From contig NZ_JBHWAB010000001.1 of NCBI RefSeq assembly GCF_042688525.2, positions 2,418,001 to 2,482,000 of the forward strand: a stretch of DNA of 64,000 nucleotides, in the 5' to 3' direction. This DNA comes from Haloimpatiens sp042688525. GTDB lineage: Bacteria > Bacillota > Clostridia > Clostridiales > Clostridiaceae. The stretch's first letter is position 1. Every line of letters starts with the position of its first letter. The notes below the pieces were generated by a model, which was given only the letters and a program-made list of their open reading frames with translations, ran no database searches and was not told the DNA's origin. Of this stretch, positions 54,217 to 62,838 are shown piece after piece. The translations under genes were made by a program, and so were the position numbers.

Positions 54217-54837
54217 ATGAAATATTCCAATCATTACTGTTGTAGTAAAGGTAGTAATTGTATATATATATGTATATACAAGCGAAAAAATAATAAGAAA
54301 AAATATGAATATGATATAGATATAATACATGACCGAAAAATTAAATATGTTGAGTTTAGTTACTGTAAGTATATGTGTAATAAATGTAAAAGAAATAAAG
54401 CCACTATATGGCTTTTAGTTGACGGAGAACCAACTGACAAGAAATGTCTTTGTCAATGTCCTTGTAGATGGGATTTAAACAAAAAAGTTTCAAAGTTGAA
54501 ATTGTTATCTACTAAAAAATTAAAGCCTGAATGTATATGGTTTACTGTAGTGTATGAAGAAGAACAAGAATGGATTGAATTAGCTCCAGGAGCAAGTTAT
54601 CCTTTACCTCTTATACCCCCTGAAATAAGTAAAATTACATTTGATGCTAAGACTGATCCTGGGACTAGTTCAGAAATATCAATTCTTGCTTACGGACTTC
54701 CACTTCAAGTTGTTACAATTTTGGAAACTATAAACACTGTCAATTTAAATCTTGGTTCTACCTTTCCCATTGATATTTTGTCTATGACAAACACAGGATC
54801 TTCACCAATTTATATTCGTAATTTGATAACTGAATAA
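54217..54837 (+). CDS. Cys-rich protein of unknown function
   Basis: 206 residues with AAGGCGAGG upstream. Residues 1-90 are basic, Tyr- and Cys-rich (YSNHYCCSKGSNCIYICIYK, YCKYMCNKCKRNKATIW, KKCLCQCPCRW), at least 13 Cys. Residues 95-206 are neutral and beta-rich (IELAPGASYPLPLIPPEISK, TVNLNLGSTFPIDILSMTNT), like a jelly-roll or spore-surface domain. Not recognised. A strong terminator follows. Confidence 0.65.
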   Translation: MKYSNHYCCSKGSNCIYICIYKRKNNKKKYEYDIDIIHDRKIKYVEFSYCKYMCNKCKRNKATIWLLVDGEPTDKKCLCQCPCRWDLNKKVSKLKLLSTKKLKPECIWFTVVYEEEQEWIELAPGASYPLPLIPPEISKITFDAKTDPGTSSEISILAYGLPLQVVTILETINTVNLNLGSTFPIDILSMTNTGSSPIYIRNLITE

Positions 54838-54876
54838 TCTAGAAGTATATACTCATTTTTTCAATAATCGTAGGTT

Positions 54877-54911
54877 AGCGTAACAACTATACTTTTAGTT
54901 ATTACGCTTTT
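54877..54911 (+). terminator. intrinsic terminator after the Cys-rich gene
   Basis: AGCGTAACAACT / AGTTATTACGCT stem followed by TTTT. Confidence 0.75.
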
Positions 54912-54914
54912 ACT

Positions 54915-55157
54915 ATGTACTTATACACAACCCTGCAGCAACCTTATTCTTATTTAAATACAATAGCATCAAAAAAACATCTAAAATCAATTAATCAATT
55001 AACTTTAGATGAAGTAACAGAACTTACTAACCTTATATACAAATCTAGATTAGCTTTAAATAAAATTAGTGATATCAATGAAATAGTTATTATTCAAGAA
55101 GAACGTTCAAACCACTTTCATGTATGGCTTTTTCCAAAATATAATTTCAACAGCTGA
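54915..55157 (+). pseudogene. HIT-family hydrolase remnant
   Basis: 80 residues with no ribosome site (the ATG follows the terminator directly). VIIQEERSNHFHVWLFPKYN is the HIT nucleotide-binding His triad region (HFHVW), and LTLDEVTELTNLIYKSR fits the helix before it. The first ~30 residues and the end of a normal HIT protein are missing. Confidence 0.55.
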
Positions 55158-55215
55158 TTTTCTTATAAATTTAATGCAATCTTAAAGTAGGAATTAGTAT
55201 GTAAATTCCAAGCTA

Positions 55216-55938
55216 TCATTTAAATTTTTTATCAACATAATCTATAAGTGTGTAATCAATTTCATCCCCTAATTCCGTAACTAATTGAAATAGAATTGGT
55301 TCTTTTGGATTCATGGGTTTAATTTGTTCAGTTGGTATATCATAGACCTGCAAACCATACCTTTGAGGCTTTGTAATTATTACAACTTGATTGCCATACG
55401 TAATGATTTTTAAAATTTTTGATTTAATTACTACTGTACGAATAAAAGCTAAAGGATTATCTAATAAAGGAAATTGATGACTTTCTTCATATATTCCTAA
55501 ATTATGAATAAAATCATAATTTATAGATGCAGTAGTGTATGTTGTAAATAATCTATGCATTGCATAATGAATCCTATTAGGCACATAACTCCAACGACCA
55601 TAGTCACTATGCCAATATTCTTTATATGCTTGTTGTTTCCAATTTGGGTTATTATATGCTGGTGGTGAATTTATCTTACTCCCTTTTTCAATCACTTCTG
55701 AAATAGAATAAACTTTAGAGGGAAATGGATATTGAAAAAATGGTGAATCATTGATATTTTTAGGATTATCTGGTTCTAATGATTTTAAACGCTCTACCGC
55801 TGCTTTTTCTCTTAATTTATTTTTATCATTAGTAATTAACGGATTAAAACAATATTTATTTTCCCACCAACTAGGTAATGTTACAATTAAAATACTTATC
55901 ACTAATCCAATAACTAATATAATTTTTGGTCTTTTCAT
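55216..55938 (-). CDS. membrane-anchored protein of unknown function
   Basis: 240 residues. One N-terminal span (IILVIGLVISILIVTLPSWW) and a soluble extracytoplasmic domain (SPFFQYPFPSKVYSISEVIE, YGRWSYVPNRIHYAMHRLFT, YGLQVYDIPTEQIKPMNPKE). No lipobox. GGTGATTAG precedes the ATG. Not recognised. Confidence 0.6.
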   Translation of the reverse strand: MKRPKIILVIGLVISILIVTLPSWWENKYCFNPLITNDKNKLREKAAVERLKSLEPDNPKNINDSPFFQYPFPSKVYSISEVIEKGSKINSPPAYNNPNWKQQAYKEYWHSDYGRWSYVPNRIHYAMHRLFTTYTTASINYDFIHNLGIYEESHQFPLLDNPLAFIRTVVIKSKILKIITYGNQVVIITKPQRYGLQVYDIPTEQIKPMNPKEPILFQLVTELGDEIDYTLIDYVDKKFK

Positions 55939-56030
55939 CTAATCACCAACCGTTCATCACATTTTACTATATTATATCTAGTATTTATTTAGTTATAGTA
56001 TACCCATAAGCGAAGAACAAATTTATTTTG

Positions 56031-56150
56031 CAATATTCTTATTAAACGCAGCAACCTAAAAAAACAAACAATTTGAAAAACATAGTATCATTCAAACGAA
56101 TTCATATATGTAAATTATATAAATTATTTAGTATTATATGGTATAATTGG
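56031..56150 (+). repeat. half palindrome P9 fused to promoter repeat copy 12
   Basis: TTCTTATTAAACGCAGCAAC extension and the left half of the palindrome (AAAAACATAGTATCATTCAA, to 56102) run straight into ATATATGTAAATTATATAAA and the extended -10 TGGTATAAT (56139-56147). The right arm of the palindrome is replaced by the promoter repeat, so the two repeats share a junction. Confidence 0.75.
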
Positions 56151-56208
56151 TAATGATTGAATTTAAATTATAAAATAAAGTGAATTCGTTAAAAGGGGGA
56201 TACTAAAT

Positions 56209-56591
56209 ATGAGGTATTTAGGTTTATCAAATTTATTTTTATTACTATTAGTAGGAATTATAATTTATTTTGCATGGTCTTACTTTAAAAAGATAATTAA
56301 CCAAAAGAACTAAGTATTTCTGCTCATGTTTTCCTATTAGGTATATTACCAATATCAAGTTTTTTCTTAATATATATTTTAATAACTACAAGTTCCTTAG
56401 ATTTTTTTGGGTATATATTTGTGATATTTTTTACATGTTGTGTGTTTATTAATATATGGAATAGACCACCATATCAATTAGCCCATTTTCTAACTTTTAT
56501 ACTTTCATTTCCTTACATAGCTTCTTTTATTATTTGCAAAATTATCTTACATTTTAGAAGATATAACGGATTAATTGATACTAAAATTTAA
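56209..56591 (+). pseudogene. frameshifted small membrane protein
   Basis: AAAGGGGGATACTAAAT precedes ATG 56209. MRYLGLSNLFLLLLVGIIIY...KKIINQKN ends at a TAA (56310), but a second frame continues directly as PKELSISAHVFLLGILPISS...FRRYNGLIDTKI to 56591. Together they make a ~125-residue four-span protein broken by one indel near 56300. Unit bounded by promoter repeat 12 and P10. Confidence 0.6.
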
Positions 56592-56611
56592 AAAATATTT
56601 TTTAAATTTGA

Positions 56612-56651
56612 AAAAACACCGTATCATTCAAATGAATTTTACGGTGTTTTT
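56612..56651. repeat. palindromic terminator repeat P10
   Basis: AAAAACACCGTATCATTCAA and TTTTACGGTGTTTTT arms; lies between convergent genes. Confidence 0.9.
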
Positions 56652-56675
56652 ACAAAGCAATATGTGCCTTTTTTA

Positions 56676-57062
56676 TTAATCACTTATATCCATATTTTTT
56701 GCTTGTTTTTTATATTTGTGATATGCAAAAGTTCCTCTTATACCTTCTATGTATGCTATAATAAAAACTATTATCAAAAAGCTGAATCTTCCTCCACTTA
56801 ATACTATTGCCATTACTTTTTCAGCTGTATAAAATACTAGTCCTAAAATAGCTGCAATTCTTGACATTTTATGTATTCCAAATGCAATTATAAGTACAAG
56901 TCCTACATCAATAAAAGTCCAATAATCAACATCCAAAATAGCATGTCCACTCATACTCAATGCAATACTTATAGTTGTAATAATTGCTATAAAGATAGAT
57001 GCAATCACTCCTTGACTTGCTACTTTTTTTGCTGTTTCCATACTTGTTATTTTACCAAACAT
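56676..57062 (-). CDS. four-span membrane protein
   Basis: 128 residues: METAKKVASQGVIASIFIAI, YWTFIDVGLVLIIAFGIHKM, ILGLVFYTAEKVMAIVLSGG, FLIIVFIIAYIEGIRGTFAY and a basic tail. AAAGGAAGGAAGAAAAAT precedes the ATG. Resembles clostridial membrane proteins of unknown function; no motif recognised. Confidence 0.7.
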   Translation of the reverse strand: MFGKITSMETAKKVASQGVIASIFIAIITTISIALSMSGHAILDVDYWTFIDVGLVLIIAFGIHKMSRIAAILGLVFYTAEKVMAIVLSGGRFSFLIIVFIIAYIEGIRGTFAYHKYKKQAKNMDISD

Positions 57063-57093
57063 ATTTTTCTTCCTTCCTTTAATTTATTTTCAA

Positions 57094-57133
57094 CTCAACT
57101 TTCGCAGAAAAAATATCATTTATCGAAGTTTAG
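57094..57133. repeat. family B MITE remnant (copy 3)
   Basis: CAACTTTCGCAG...ATATCATTTATCGAAG keeps one end and a piece of the inner arm only. Confidence 0.5.
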
Positions 57134-57138
57134 AATCA

Positions 57139-58236
57139 CTATTCCTTGCCAATGCAAATTTTCAAATACCTCTTTACATCATCTGATACAATACTATTGT
57201 TATTTCTTTTATCAAACGCATCCATAATACTCATACTTTCATTTCTAAAAAATTCACTTAACTCACTTACATTGTATCCATCCTCTGAATATATTTTAGA
57301 ACTTGTAGGAACCTTTATCTTTACAATTTCAACTTCATTTTCCTGTAGTTTTGAAAACAAAGCATATGCTCCAACATTAAACCACATCTTTGAACTGTCC
57401 ATATTAGCTTTTAAAAAATTTGAATAGTTCTTTTCAAAAACTTTAATTCCCTTTTCTGGATTAGTAAGTGCAAGATACATCATATGAAACCCTATTTCTG
57501 TTACAAAAACTTTATCACCATTAATAAGTCTTATTCCTTTTCTTTGTAATGTTTCTGCTAATTCATATTTCTTTAACTCATATAATGGTAATAATAATTT
57601 TGCAAAAGTGACATGAGGTATTTGTGCACATTTTAGTGTACCGTTAATAATATTTTTAGCTTCTTTTAAAGCTTTTTCATATTTTCCTAAAAATATATAA
57701 TATCTAACTATAGCATCTAACGTACACGCCCTACAATCGTCATATTCCTCATCTTCAGGTTCAAGTAAAAACTTTTTATAATACTCTTGTATATCTGTAC
57801 CATTGTCAATTCCACTCATATAAGCTTCTATTCTTAAACTATAATAAGATTTAAGACTTACATTGTTTTCTATAAATATTTTTTTCATATTTTCATAAAC
57901 ATTATTTATTTTTTCACAAGATATAGATGTAAATTCAGTAATCTCACTTGATATGTATTTATGATGCCAAATACTGTTGTAAATTACTTTATCATCTGTG
58001 TATCCTTTTTTTCTTTGAGCTTGACACCATGTAAAATGCATAAATGCTTTTATTATTTCTCCCGAAAATACATAAGCATCTATTAAGTCAAATCTACAGT
58101 ACATTTCAAATAATACATCATCATGCTGTCCAGCAATATTTACTGCTTTCTCTAACAGCGCAAGCTTATATTTATCTTTATTTTTATATTTATATGCTTC
58201 ATATACATATTTCAACGCATCTTCTTTATAACTCAT
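57139..58236 (-). CDS. helical-repeat (TPR-like) partner of the Hsp90-like ATPase
   Basis: 365 residues, all helical, with paired helices of TPR type: LALLEKAVNIAGQHDDVLFE, YFLGKYEKALKEAKNIING, LLPLYELKKYELAETLQRKG. No catalytic motif seen. Its start lies one base after the stop of the Hsp90-like gene, and its ribosome site (TAGGAGACAG) is inside that gene's last codons, so the two are translationally coupled. It probably binds the ATPase or its client. Confidence 0.75.
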   Translation of the reverse strand: MSYKEDALKYVYEAYKYKNKDKYKLALLEKAVNIAGQHDDVLFEMYCRFDLIDAYVFSGEIIKAFMHFTWCQAQRKKGYTDDKVIYNSIWHHKYISSEITEFTSISCEKINNVYENMKKIFIENNVSLKSYYSLRIEAYMSGIDNGTDIQEYYKKFLLEPEDEEYDDCRACTLDAIVRYYIFLGKYEKALKEAKNIINGTLKCAQIPHVTFAKLLLPLYELKKYELAETLQRKGIRLINGDKVFVTEIGFHMMYLALTNPEKGIKVFEKNYSNFLKANMDSSKMWFNVGAYALFSKLQENEVEIVKIKVPTSSKIYSEDGYNVSELSEFFRNESMSIMDAFDKRNNNSIVSDDVKRYLKICIGKE

Positions 58237-58237
58237 C

Positions 58238-60028
58238 TTACTGTCTCCTATCTAAAACTAAGTTTATTAATGTATTTATACCACCTGTAAATAATTCATT
58301 ATCTATTTTTTTTATAGGATGATGACCAAGCATCAAACTCTGCACATAAAGTATTTCTATAACTGTTTTCTTAAGTTTTTTATCACTGCAATTTACAAGC
58401 TGTTTTACTAAAAAATTATTGTAGTTAAAACATAGATTAGCACAACTTCCTTCAATTTGATTTTGGAAAATACCTGCTATCTCTCCAAATAGATTATCTT
58501 CAACACTAAAGGCTTCTTCTTTAGTATTTTCAATCTCTTTCAAAAACTTTGCTTCTTCACTAATATTGTATATACTTGGAATTTCTGAAGGATTAAATTT
58601 TTTTATGCTACAAATACATCTTTCTTTCATTAGAACTTTGTCTGCAAAATTTACAAAGTTAAAAACTTCATTCATTTCATCAATAGTCAATTCTTCAAAT
58701 TCTTCTGTAATATCTTCTGGTCTTATTCTCTCTACAACATAGTCATTAATACATTCATTAAACTTTTCTATTAATTCTATGTCATTTACGTATCCTCCAT
58801 TGATGATACAAATATCTTGAGCTTTTGCAGTTTTTTCAATTTGCTTAAATTCATCCACAGTAGATGTATACTTTATGTATTTATATTCTTCGTAAATATT
58901 CCAAAGAGTTTTTCTTCCTAAAGAAGTTTCAAAAGGAATATAATTAATCATTATTCTATAAAGCTCATCATCTTCAATAGCCATAAGCTTTAAAGAATCG
59001 TAATGTACATTAATAATTTCAACTAATTTTTTCTTATCAGTTGCTGCTAACTTATAAAAGTAATTTTTAATGCACTCTGAAATCTCATTTCTTACTTTTT
59101 CTAAAGTACTATCTTCAAAGAAATCTTCTCTAGATGCTGTAAGTCTCATATTTTCAGCATTAAGTATTGGTTTTATGAAAAATGCCCAAGATGGCATTAA
59201 TTTGTCACAGCTATCTGATACAAACATATCTTTTACATAAATTTTTCCTTTTATTTTTGAAGAAATACTAACTCTTCTAGATAAAATGTAAGCTGCTCCA
59301 TTTATATTTCCTGTTTTAGATTTCATAGGTATACAATCTATAAAATTTTCTTTAAACTCTTCTTTTCCTATTAGAAGCCAATATTCTTTATTAAATACAT
59401 CTTTCTTCCATGGAACAAAATATTTATTGATTCTTTTACTTTTATCTGCACTATTTAATGTAATCTGATAAGGTAAAAACTTACCATAATATTTCAAAGT
59501 ATTGTAAATATAATCATAATCAAAAAATTCTTCATATCCTTTTTTTGATTTAAGATATACCCTTGTTCCTGACTCCAAGTCTGCTTCTATTTTCTTTATG
59601 GAATATGTACCATCATTTCTACCTTTCCACTCATATACTTCATCACTATTTATAGACTTTGTTATTACAGTTATCTCATCGCACACAATAAAACAGGATA
59701 GTAACCCTATCCCAAATCTTCCTATAAAATCACTTTTACTTACTTTTAAACTTTCACGTTTTGAGGATTGTCCAATAACTGATAAAAAGGCATGAATATC
59801 TTCTAATGTCAATCCTACCCCGTTGTCTTCAATAATTAAGGTGTCATCATATAATTCAAAATTAATGGCACCTTCTAAGTCTTTATTTATTTTTTTATGT
59901 GCTGTAATAGCATCCACTGCATTTTGTAATACTTCTCTTACAAATACTCCTGGATTACTATATAAATTATCTGAAAGTAATGAAATAATTCCATCTAGAT
60001 TGACTTGAAAATTGTAGTTTTTATCCAT
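58238..60028 (-). CDS. Hsp90-like (HtpG-type) GHKL ATPase
   Basis: 596 residues. GHKL motifs are complete: N box FVREVLQNAVDAI, G1 IIEDNGVGLTLEDI, and G2 GRFGIGLLSCFIVCD. A middle domain with the HtpG-type catalytic loop follows (MRLTASREDFFEDSTLEKVR). The C-terminal part is shorter and unlike HtpG. This matches the divergent HSP90-family proteins that occur in two-gene units with a helical-repeat protein. Cytoplasmic. AGGAGGATCAT precedes the ATG. Its role (chaperone or defence ATPase) is not established. Confidence 0.82.
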   Translation of the reverse strand: MDKNYNFQVNLDGIISLLSDNLYSNPGVFVREVLQNAVDAITAHKKINKDLEGAINFELYDDTLIIEDNGVGLTLEDIHAFLSVIGQSSKRESLKVSKSDFIGRFGIGLLSCFIVCDEITVITKSINSDEVYEWKGRNDGTYSIKKIEADLESGTRVYLKSKKGYEEFFDYDYIYNTLKYYGKFLPYQITLNSADKSKRINKYFVPWKKDVFNKEYWLLIGKEEFKENFIDCIPMKSKTGNINGAAYILSRRVSISSKIKGKIYVKDMFVSDSCDKLMPSWAFFIKPILNAENMRLTASREDFFEDSTLEKVRNEISECIKNYFYKLAATDKKKLVEIINVHYDSLKLMAIEDDELYRIMINYIPFETSLGRKTLWNIYEEYKYIKYTSTVDEFKQIEKTAKAQDICIINGGYVNDIELIEKFNECINDYVVERIRPEDITEEFEELTIDEMNEVFNFVNFADKVLMKERCICSIKKFNPSEIPSIYNISEEAKFLKEIENTKEEAFSVEDNLFGEIAGIFQNQIEGSCANLCFNYNNFLVKQLVNCSDKKLKKTVIEILYVQSLMLGHHPIKKIDNELFTGGINTLINLVLDRRQ

Positions 60029-60380
60029 ATGATCCTCCTAAATTTTAAAACTATATATAATCTTATTCATGTAATAATATGAATAATTACTTTAAAATTC
60101 ACTATTAAATAAATTAAGTTAATATGTCTAATATTTTACTGTTTTATATGTATTGTAACATATCAAACATAAATTTGTCGATACACGCTGGAAATTTTTC
60201 TACAGAATTTTTTTATATTACTTTAATTTTTATTAAACTTTTGTAAAAAAGATTAATAAGATAACTTTCTATCTCTAAATTCAATTTATACATTGTCTAT
60301 AATTTCTATAAATTCTTTTCATTTAAGTTTACTTTTTATTTTACTTACATAATTATATTTATGTAAACAAAGATGTATTT
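60029..60380. other. 350-base gap without a gene
   Basis: A/T-rich DNA; no ORF with a ribosome site, repeat or strong promoter was recognised apart from the Hsp90-like gene's own upstream region. Confidence 0.5.
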
Positions 60381-60415
60381 AAAGAATGAAGTGCCATATT
60401 GACACTTCATTCTTT
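60381..60415 (-). terminator. terminator overlapping the end of the next gene
   Basis: AAAGAATGAAGTG / CACTTCATTCTTT, a 13-bp perfect stem that includes the last codons and stop of the gene at 60407-60778. Confidence 0.8.
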
Positions 60416-60778
60416 AAGCACATCTTTTATATTATTTTGAACTAATATAACTATAGTATATACACCTAATGCTGTACCTATAGGGAACTTTATTAAACTA
60501 ATACCCCCTAAAATAAATCCCAATATCCTTGACCAAGATTTATTTTTTAATAATGCTATACCTTCTACTATATATGGTACTCCTAGTATCATAAATATAC
60601 TTATTATTGCAGAACCCAAAGAAGTACACATAGCTGGTACATTATATTCTTTAATAAAAGCTCCAACTCCTGTTAGTGCTCCAGCAATAATTGCATATGT
60701 TAAAACATACATACACCCTATTATTATATAAAGCACTCCTAAGACTTTAACATGAGTTTGTAATGATTCCTTGCTCAA
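60407..60778 (-). CDS. four-span membrane protein
   Basis: 123 residues: VKVLGVLYIIIGCMYVLTYA, CTSLGSAIISIFMILGVPYI, ARILGFILG-like SRILGFILGGISLIKFP, TALGVYTIVILVQ. The layout (span, Gly-rich span, NKSWSRILGFILG) is common among small Firmicute membrane proteins of unknown function. TGAGGGGGTGTTTTTTT precedes the start. Confidence 0.7.
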   Translation of the reverse strand: MSKESLQTHVKVLGVLYIIIGCMYVLTYAIIAGALTGVGAFIKEYNVPAMCTSLGSAIISIFMILGVPYIVEGIALLKNKSWSRILGFILGGISLIKFPIGTALGVYTIVILVQNNIKDVLKE

Positions 60779-60894
60779 AAAAACACCCCCTCAATTACTT
60801 TTATTCAATAAATACTTCATGTATTCCCCCTAAAATAATTGTTTTAGTAATTCCTTATGAGTATCCTTTTGTGCAATTTTTGCCAACTATTCTA

Positions 60895-60922
60895 TAAAAA
60901 TAGAAGTGCCAATGCGGCACTT
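60895..60922 (-). terminator. intrinsic terminator of dacF
   Basis: AAGTGCC-GCATT-GGCACTT followed by CTATTTTTAT on the minus strand, three bases after the dacF stop. Confidence 0.8.
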
Positions 60923-60924
60923 TA

Positions 60925-62064
60925 TCACTTAGAAAACTTTTCTTTTATCTTATCAAAGAATCTAAATCTTTTTATATGAGGTTTTACTATTAAATTATCC
61001 TTACACACAAGACTAGTTTTGTATAACGTCTCCTTATTATCATTACATACAACCAAACTACCAATTTGTTCCCCTTTAACTAATGAATCCTTAATACAAT
61101 TTCTAGGTTTAATTACCTTTTTATAATAATTTGTACCCTTTTTAACTGGAACTATAATGTCCTTGCTGCTGCATAAATCCACTTTACTCTTTTCATCTAT
61201 TTTAAGAGTATCCATAATCTGACCCTTTGATGCTATTTTTACAAAACCATAATTACTTTTTACAAAATCATATATTTTTCTTGTTTCTTTCCATCTTGTA
61301 TTTGAATTTAAGATTACAATTACAATTTCACTATTATCTAATTTAACTGAAGTAACTAAACATTTTCCAGCATTACCTGTATACCCAGTTTTAACACCAT
61401 TTGCCCCTGGAATTTGCCACAATATCTTATTTATATTTCTATAACTTCTTGTAAACCCTGAAGTACTTTTATCAATACTCTTACAGCTTACAATTTGATT
61501 AAACAATGGAATTTCCTTAGCCTTTGATGTTATCAAAGCTAACTCATATGCTGTACAATAGTGATTGTCACTATCTAAACCATGTGGTGATTCAAAATGT
61601 GTATTACACGCCCCAATTGAAACTGCATATTCATTCATAAGTGCAACAAACTTTTCTACACTTCCTGCAATTCCTTCTGAAATAGCAATAGCTGCATCAT
61701 TACCAGATTTAAGCATTAATCCATATAATAGTTCTTTTAATGAAACACCTTCTCCTTCTTTATATCCAACCTTTGATCCTCTTATTTTTGAAGCATTTTT
61801 GGAAATTATTATTTTTTCATCTAAATTTCCATATTTTAAAGCAACCAACGAAGTCATTATTTTAGTTGTACTTGCCATGGGAATTATACTTTCTGAATTT
61901 TTACCGTATAACACCTGTTTTGTATTTGCATCTAGCGCAACTGCAGCCCTTGCATTTATATACATTTTCTTTTTAGAAACAGCTTCTACGTTTGTAATGG
62001 TACACATATTTAATATCATTATACTAAACAAAAAAATGGATATCCTTTTTACTTTCTTTACCAT
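60925..62064 (-). CDS. dacF: D-alanyl-D-alanine carboxypeptidase (DacF type)
   Basis: 379 residues with a signal peptide (IFLFSIMILNMCTITNVEA, cleaved near residue 28). The three penicillin-binding motifs are SxxK (MASTTKIM, Ser ~65), SxN (KSGNDAAIA) and KTG (GVKTGYTG). A C-terminal PBP5-type domain and an amphipathic end (HIKRFRFFDKIKEKFSK) follow for membrane attachment. It trims the terminal D-Ala of peptidoglycan pentapeptides. The clostridial order dacF - DUF2953 - ytfJ - scpBA supports DacF. ATGAGGTGATATA precedes the ATG. Confidence 0.92.
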   Translation of the reverse strand: MVKKVKRISIFLFSIMILNMCTITNVEAVSKKKMYINARAAVALDANTKQVLYGKNSESIIPMASTTKIMTSLVALKYGNLDEKIIISKNASKIRGSKVGYKEGEGVSLKELLYGLMLKSGNDAAIAISEGIAGSVEKFVALMNEYAVSIGACNTHFESPHGLDSDNHYCTAYELALITSKAKEIPLFNQIVSCKSIDKSTSGFTRSYRNINKILWQIPGANGVKTGYTGNAGKCLVTSVKLDNSEIVIVILNSNTRWKETRKIYDFVKSNYGFVKIASKGQIMDTLKIDEKSKVDLCSSKDIIVPVKKGTNYYKKVIKPRNCIKDSLVKGEQIGSLVVCNDNKETLYKTSLVCKDNLIVKPHIKRFRFFDKIKEKFSK

Positions 62065-62087
62065 TATATCACCTCATATTTGATTTC

Positions 62088-62202
62088 CCTTTTCGCAGGA
62101 TAAAAGTACTGTTTAGCGAAGGGAAATGATATATTGCATAAGAAACATAAAACAAACAACGCAACATATCATTTCCCGCAGCGATTGCTTTCATCTCCGA
62201 AA
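62088..62202. mobile_element. MITE-like element, family B copy 4
   Basis: TTTCGCAGGATAAAAGTACT, GTTTAGCGAAGGGAAATGAT on the left and ATATCATTTCCCGCAGCGAT on the right form inverted arms around a short centre. Same ends as copies 1 and 2; outermost bases have decayed. Confidence 0.7.
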
Positions 62203-62265
62203 ATTAAATTAATAAATTTTCCATATTTGGTTAAACTATAAATTAGAACAATTGGAGGAATGTGT

Positions 62266-62838
62266 ATGTTTTTATTTTTTGCGGCCATAGTTATTATATT
62301 TTTATTATTTCCTATACCAATAAAAATACAATTGAAATTTATGGATAATAAATTTGAACTATACTTTTATAATAAAAAAATAGATTTAAAAAAAACTAAA
62401 GATACGGACTCTAAAAAGAAAAAGAAGAAAAGATCTAAACTAAAATATTTTCAAACAAAAAAACTCACTAAAGACATCCTTATAAATATATATAACATAT
62501 TAGAATTTAACCCTTTATTTAAGCCTAGTTTAAAGTTTAAATATTATTTATCAATTGGTACTGATGATGCAGCAAAAACTGCCCTACTTTTTGGACTTAT
62601 CAACACTATGCCTGCTTATATATATAAATTTTTGAGTAATTTTTTCAAAGTAAAAAAATATAAGTATCATATTAATCCAAACTTTAATAAAAAAGAAATT
62701 AACATTCAAATATCGAGTATAATTTTTGCAAATATAGTAAAAGTTATATATATGATATTTAAAATTTTAAGTATATCAAAAAAATACAAAAATAAACCTA
62801 CTAATTCAAATAATTTTAAGATGAAGGAGGAATATTAG
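62266..62838 (+). CDS. DUF2953 membrane protein
   Basis: 190 residues from ATG 62266, seven bases after GGAGG (an earlier ATG overlaps the spacing). One N-terminal span (FFAAIVIIFLLFPIPIKIQ), a Lys-rich linker, and the DUF2953 domain (YYLSIGTDDAAKTALLFGLI; YHINPNFNKKEINIQISSII). Part of the conserved sporulation cluster; its TAG overlaps the GTG of ytfJ. Confidence 0.88.
   Translation: MFLFFAAIVIIFLLFPIPIKIQLKFMDNKFELYFYNKKIDLKKTKDTDSKKKKKKRSKLKYFQTKKLTKDILINIYNILEFNPLFKPSLKFKYYLSIGTDDAAKTALLFGLINTMPAYIYKFLSNFFKVKKYKYHINPNFNKKEINIQISSIIFANIVKVIYMIFKILSISKKYKNKPTNSNNFKMKEEY

Noticed and set aside
7385..56651. Cassette zone as a classical integron
   Set aside because: No IntI-like tyrosine recombinase, no attC-like folded sites with GTT triplets, and the repeats carry promoters and terminators instead.
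59598..60008. Plus-strand frames inside the Hsp90-like gene
   Set aside because: Antisense shadows of a long, motif-complete gene; no ribosome sites.
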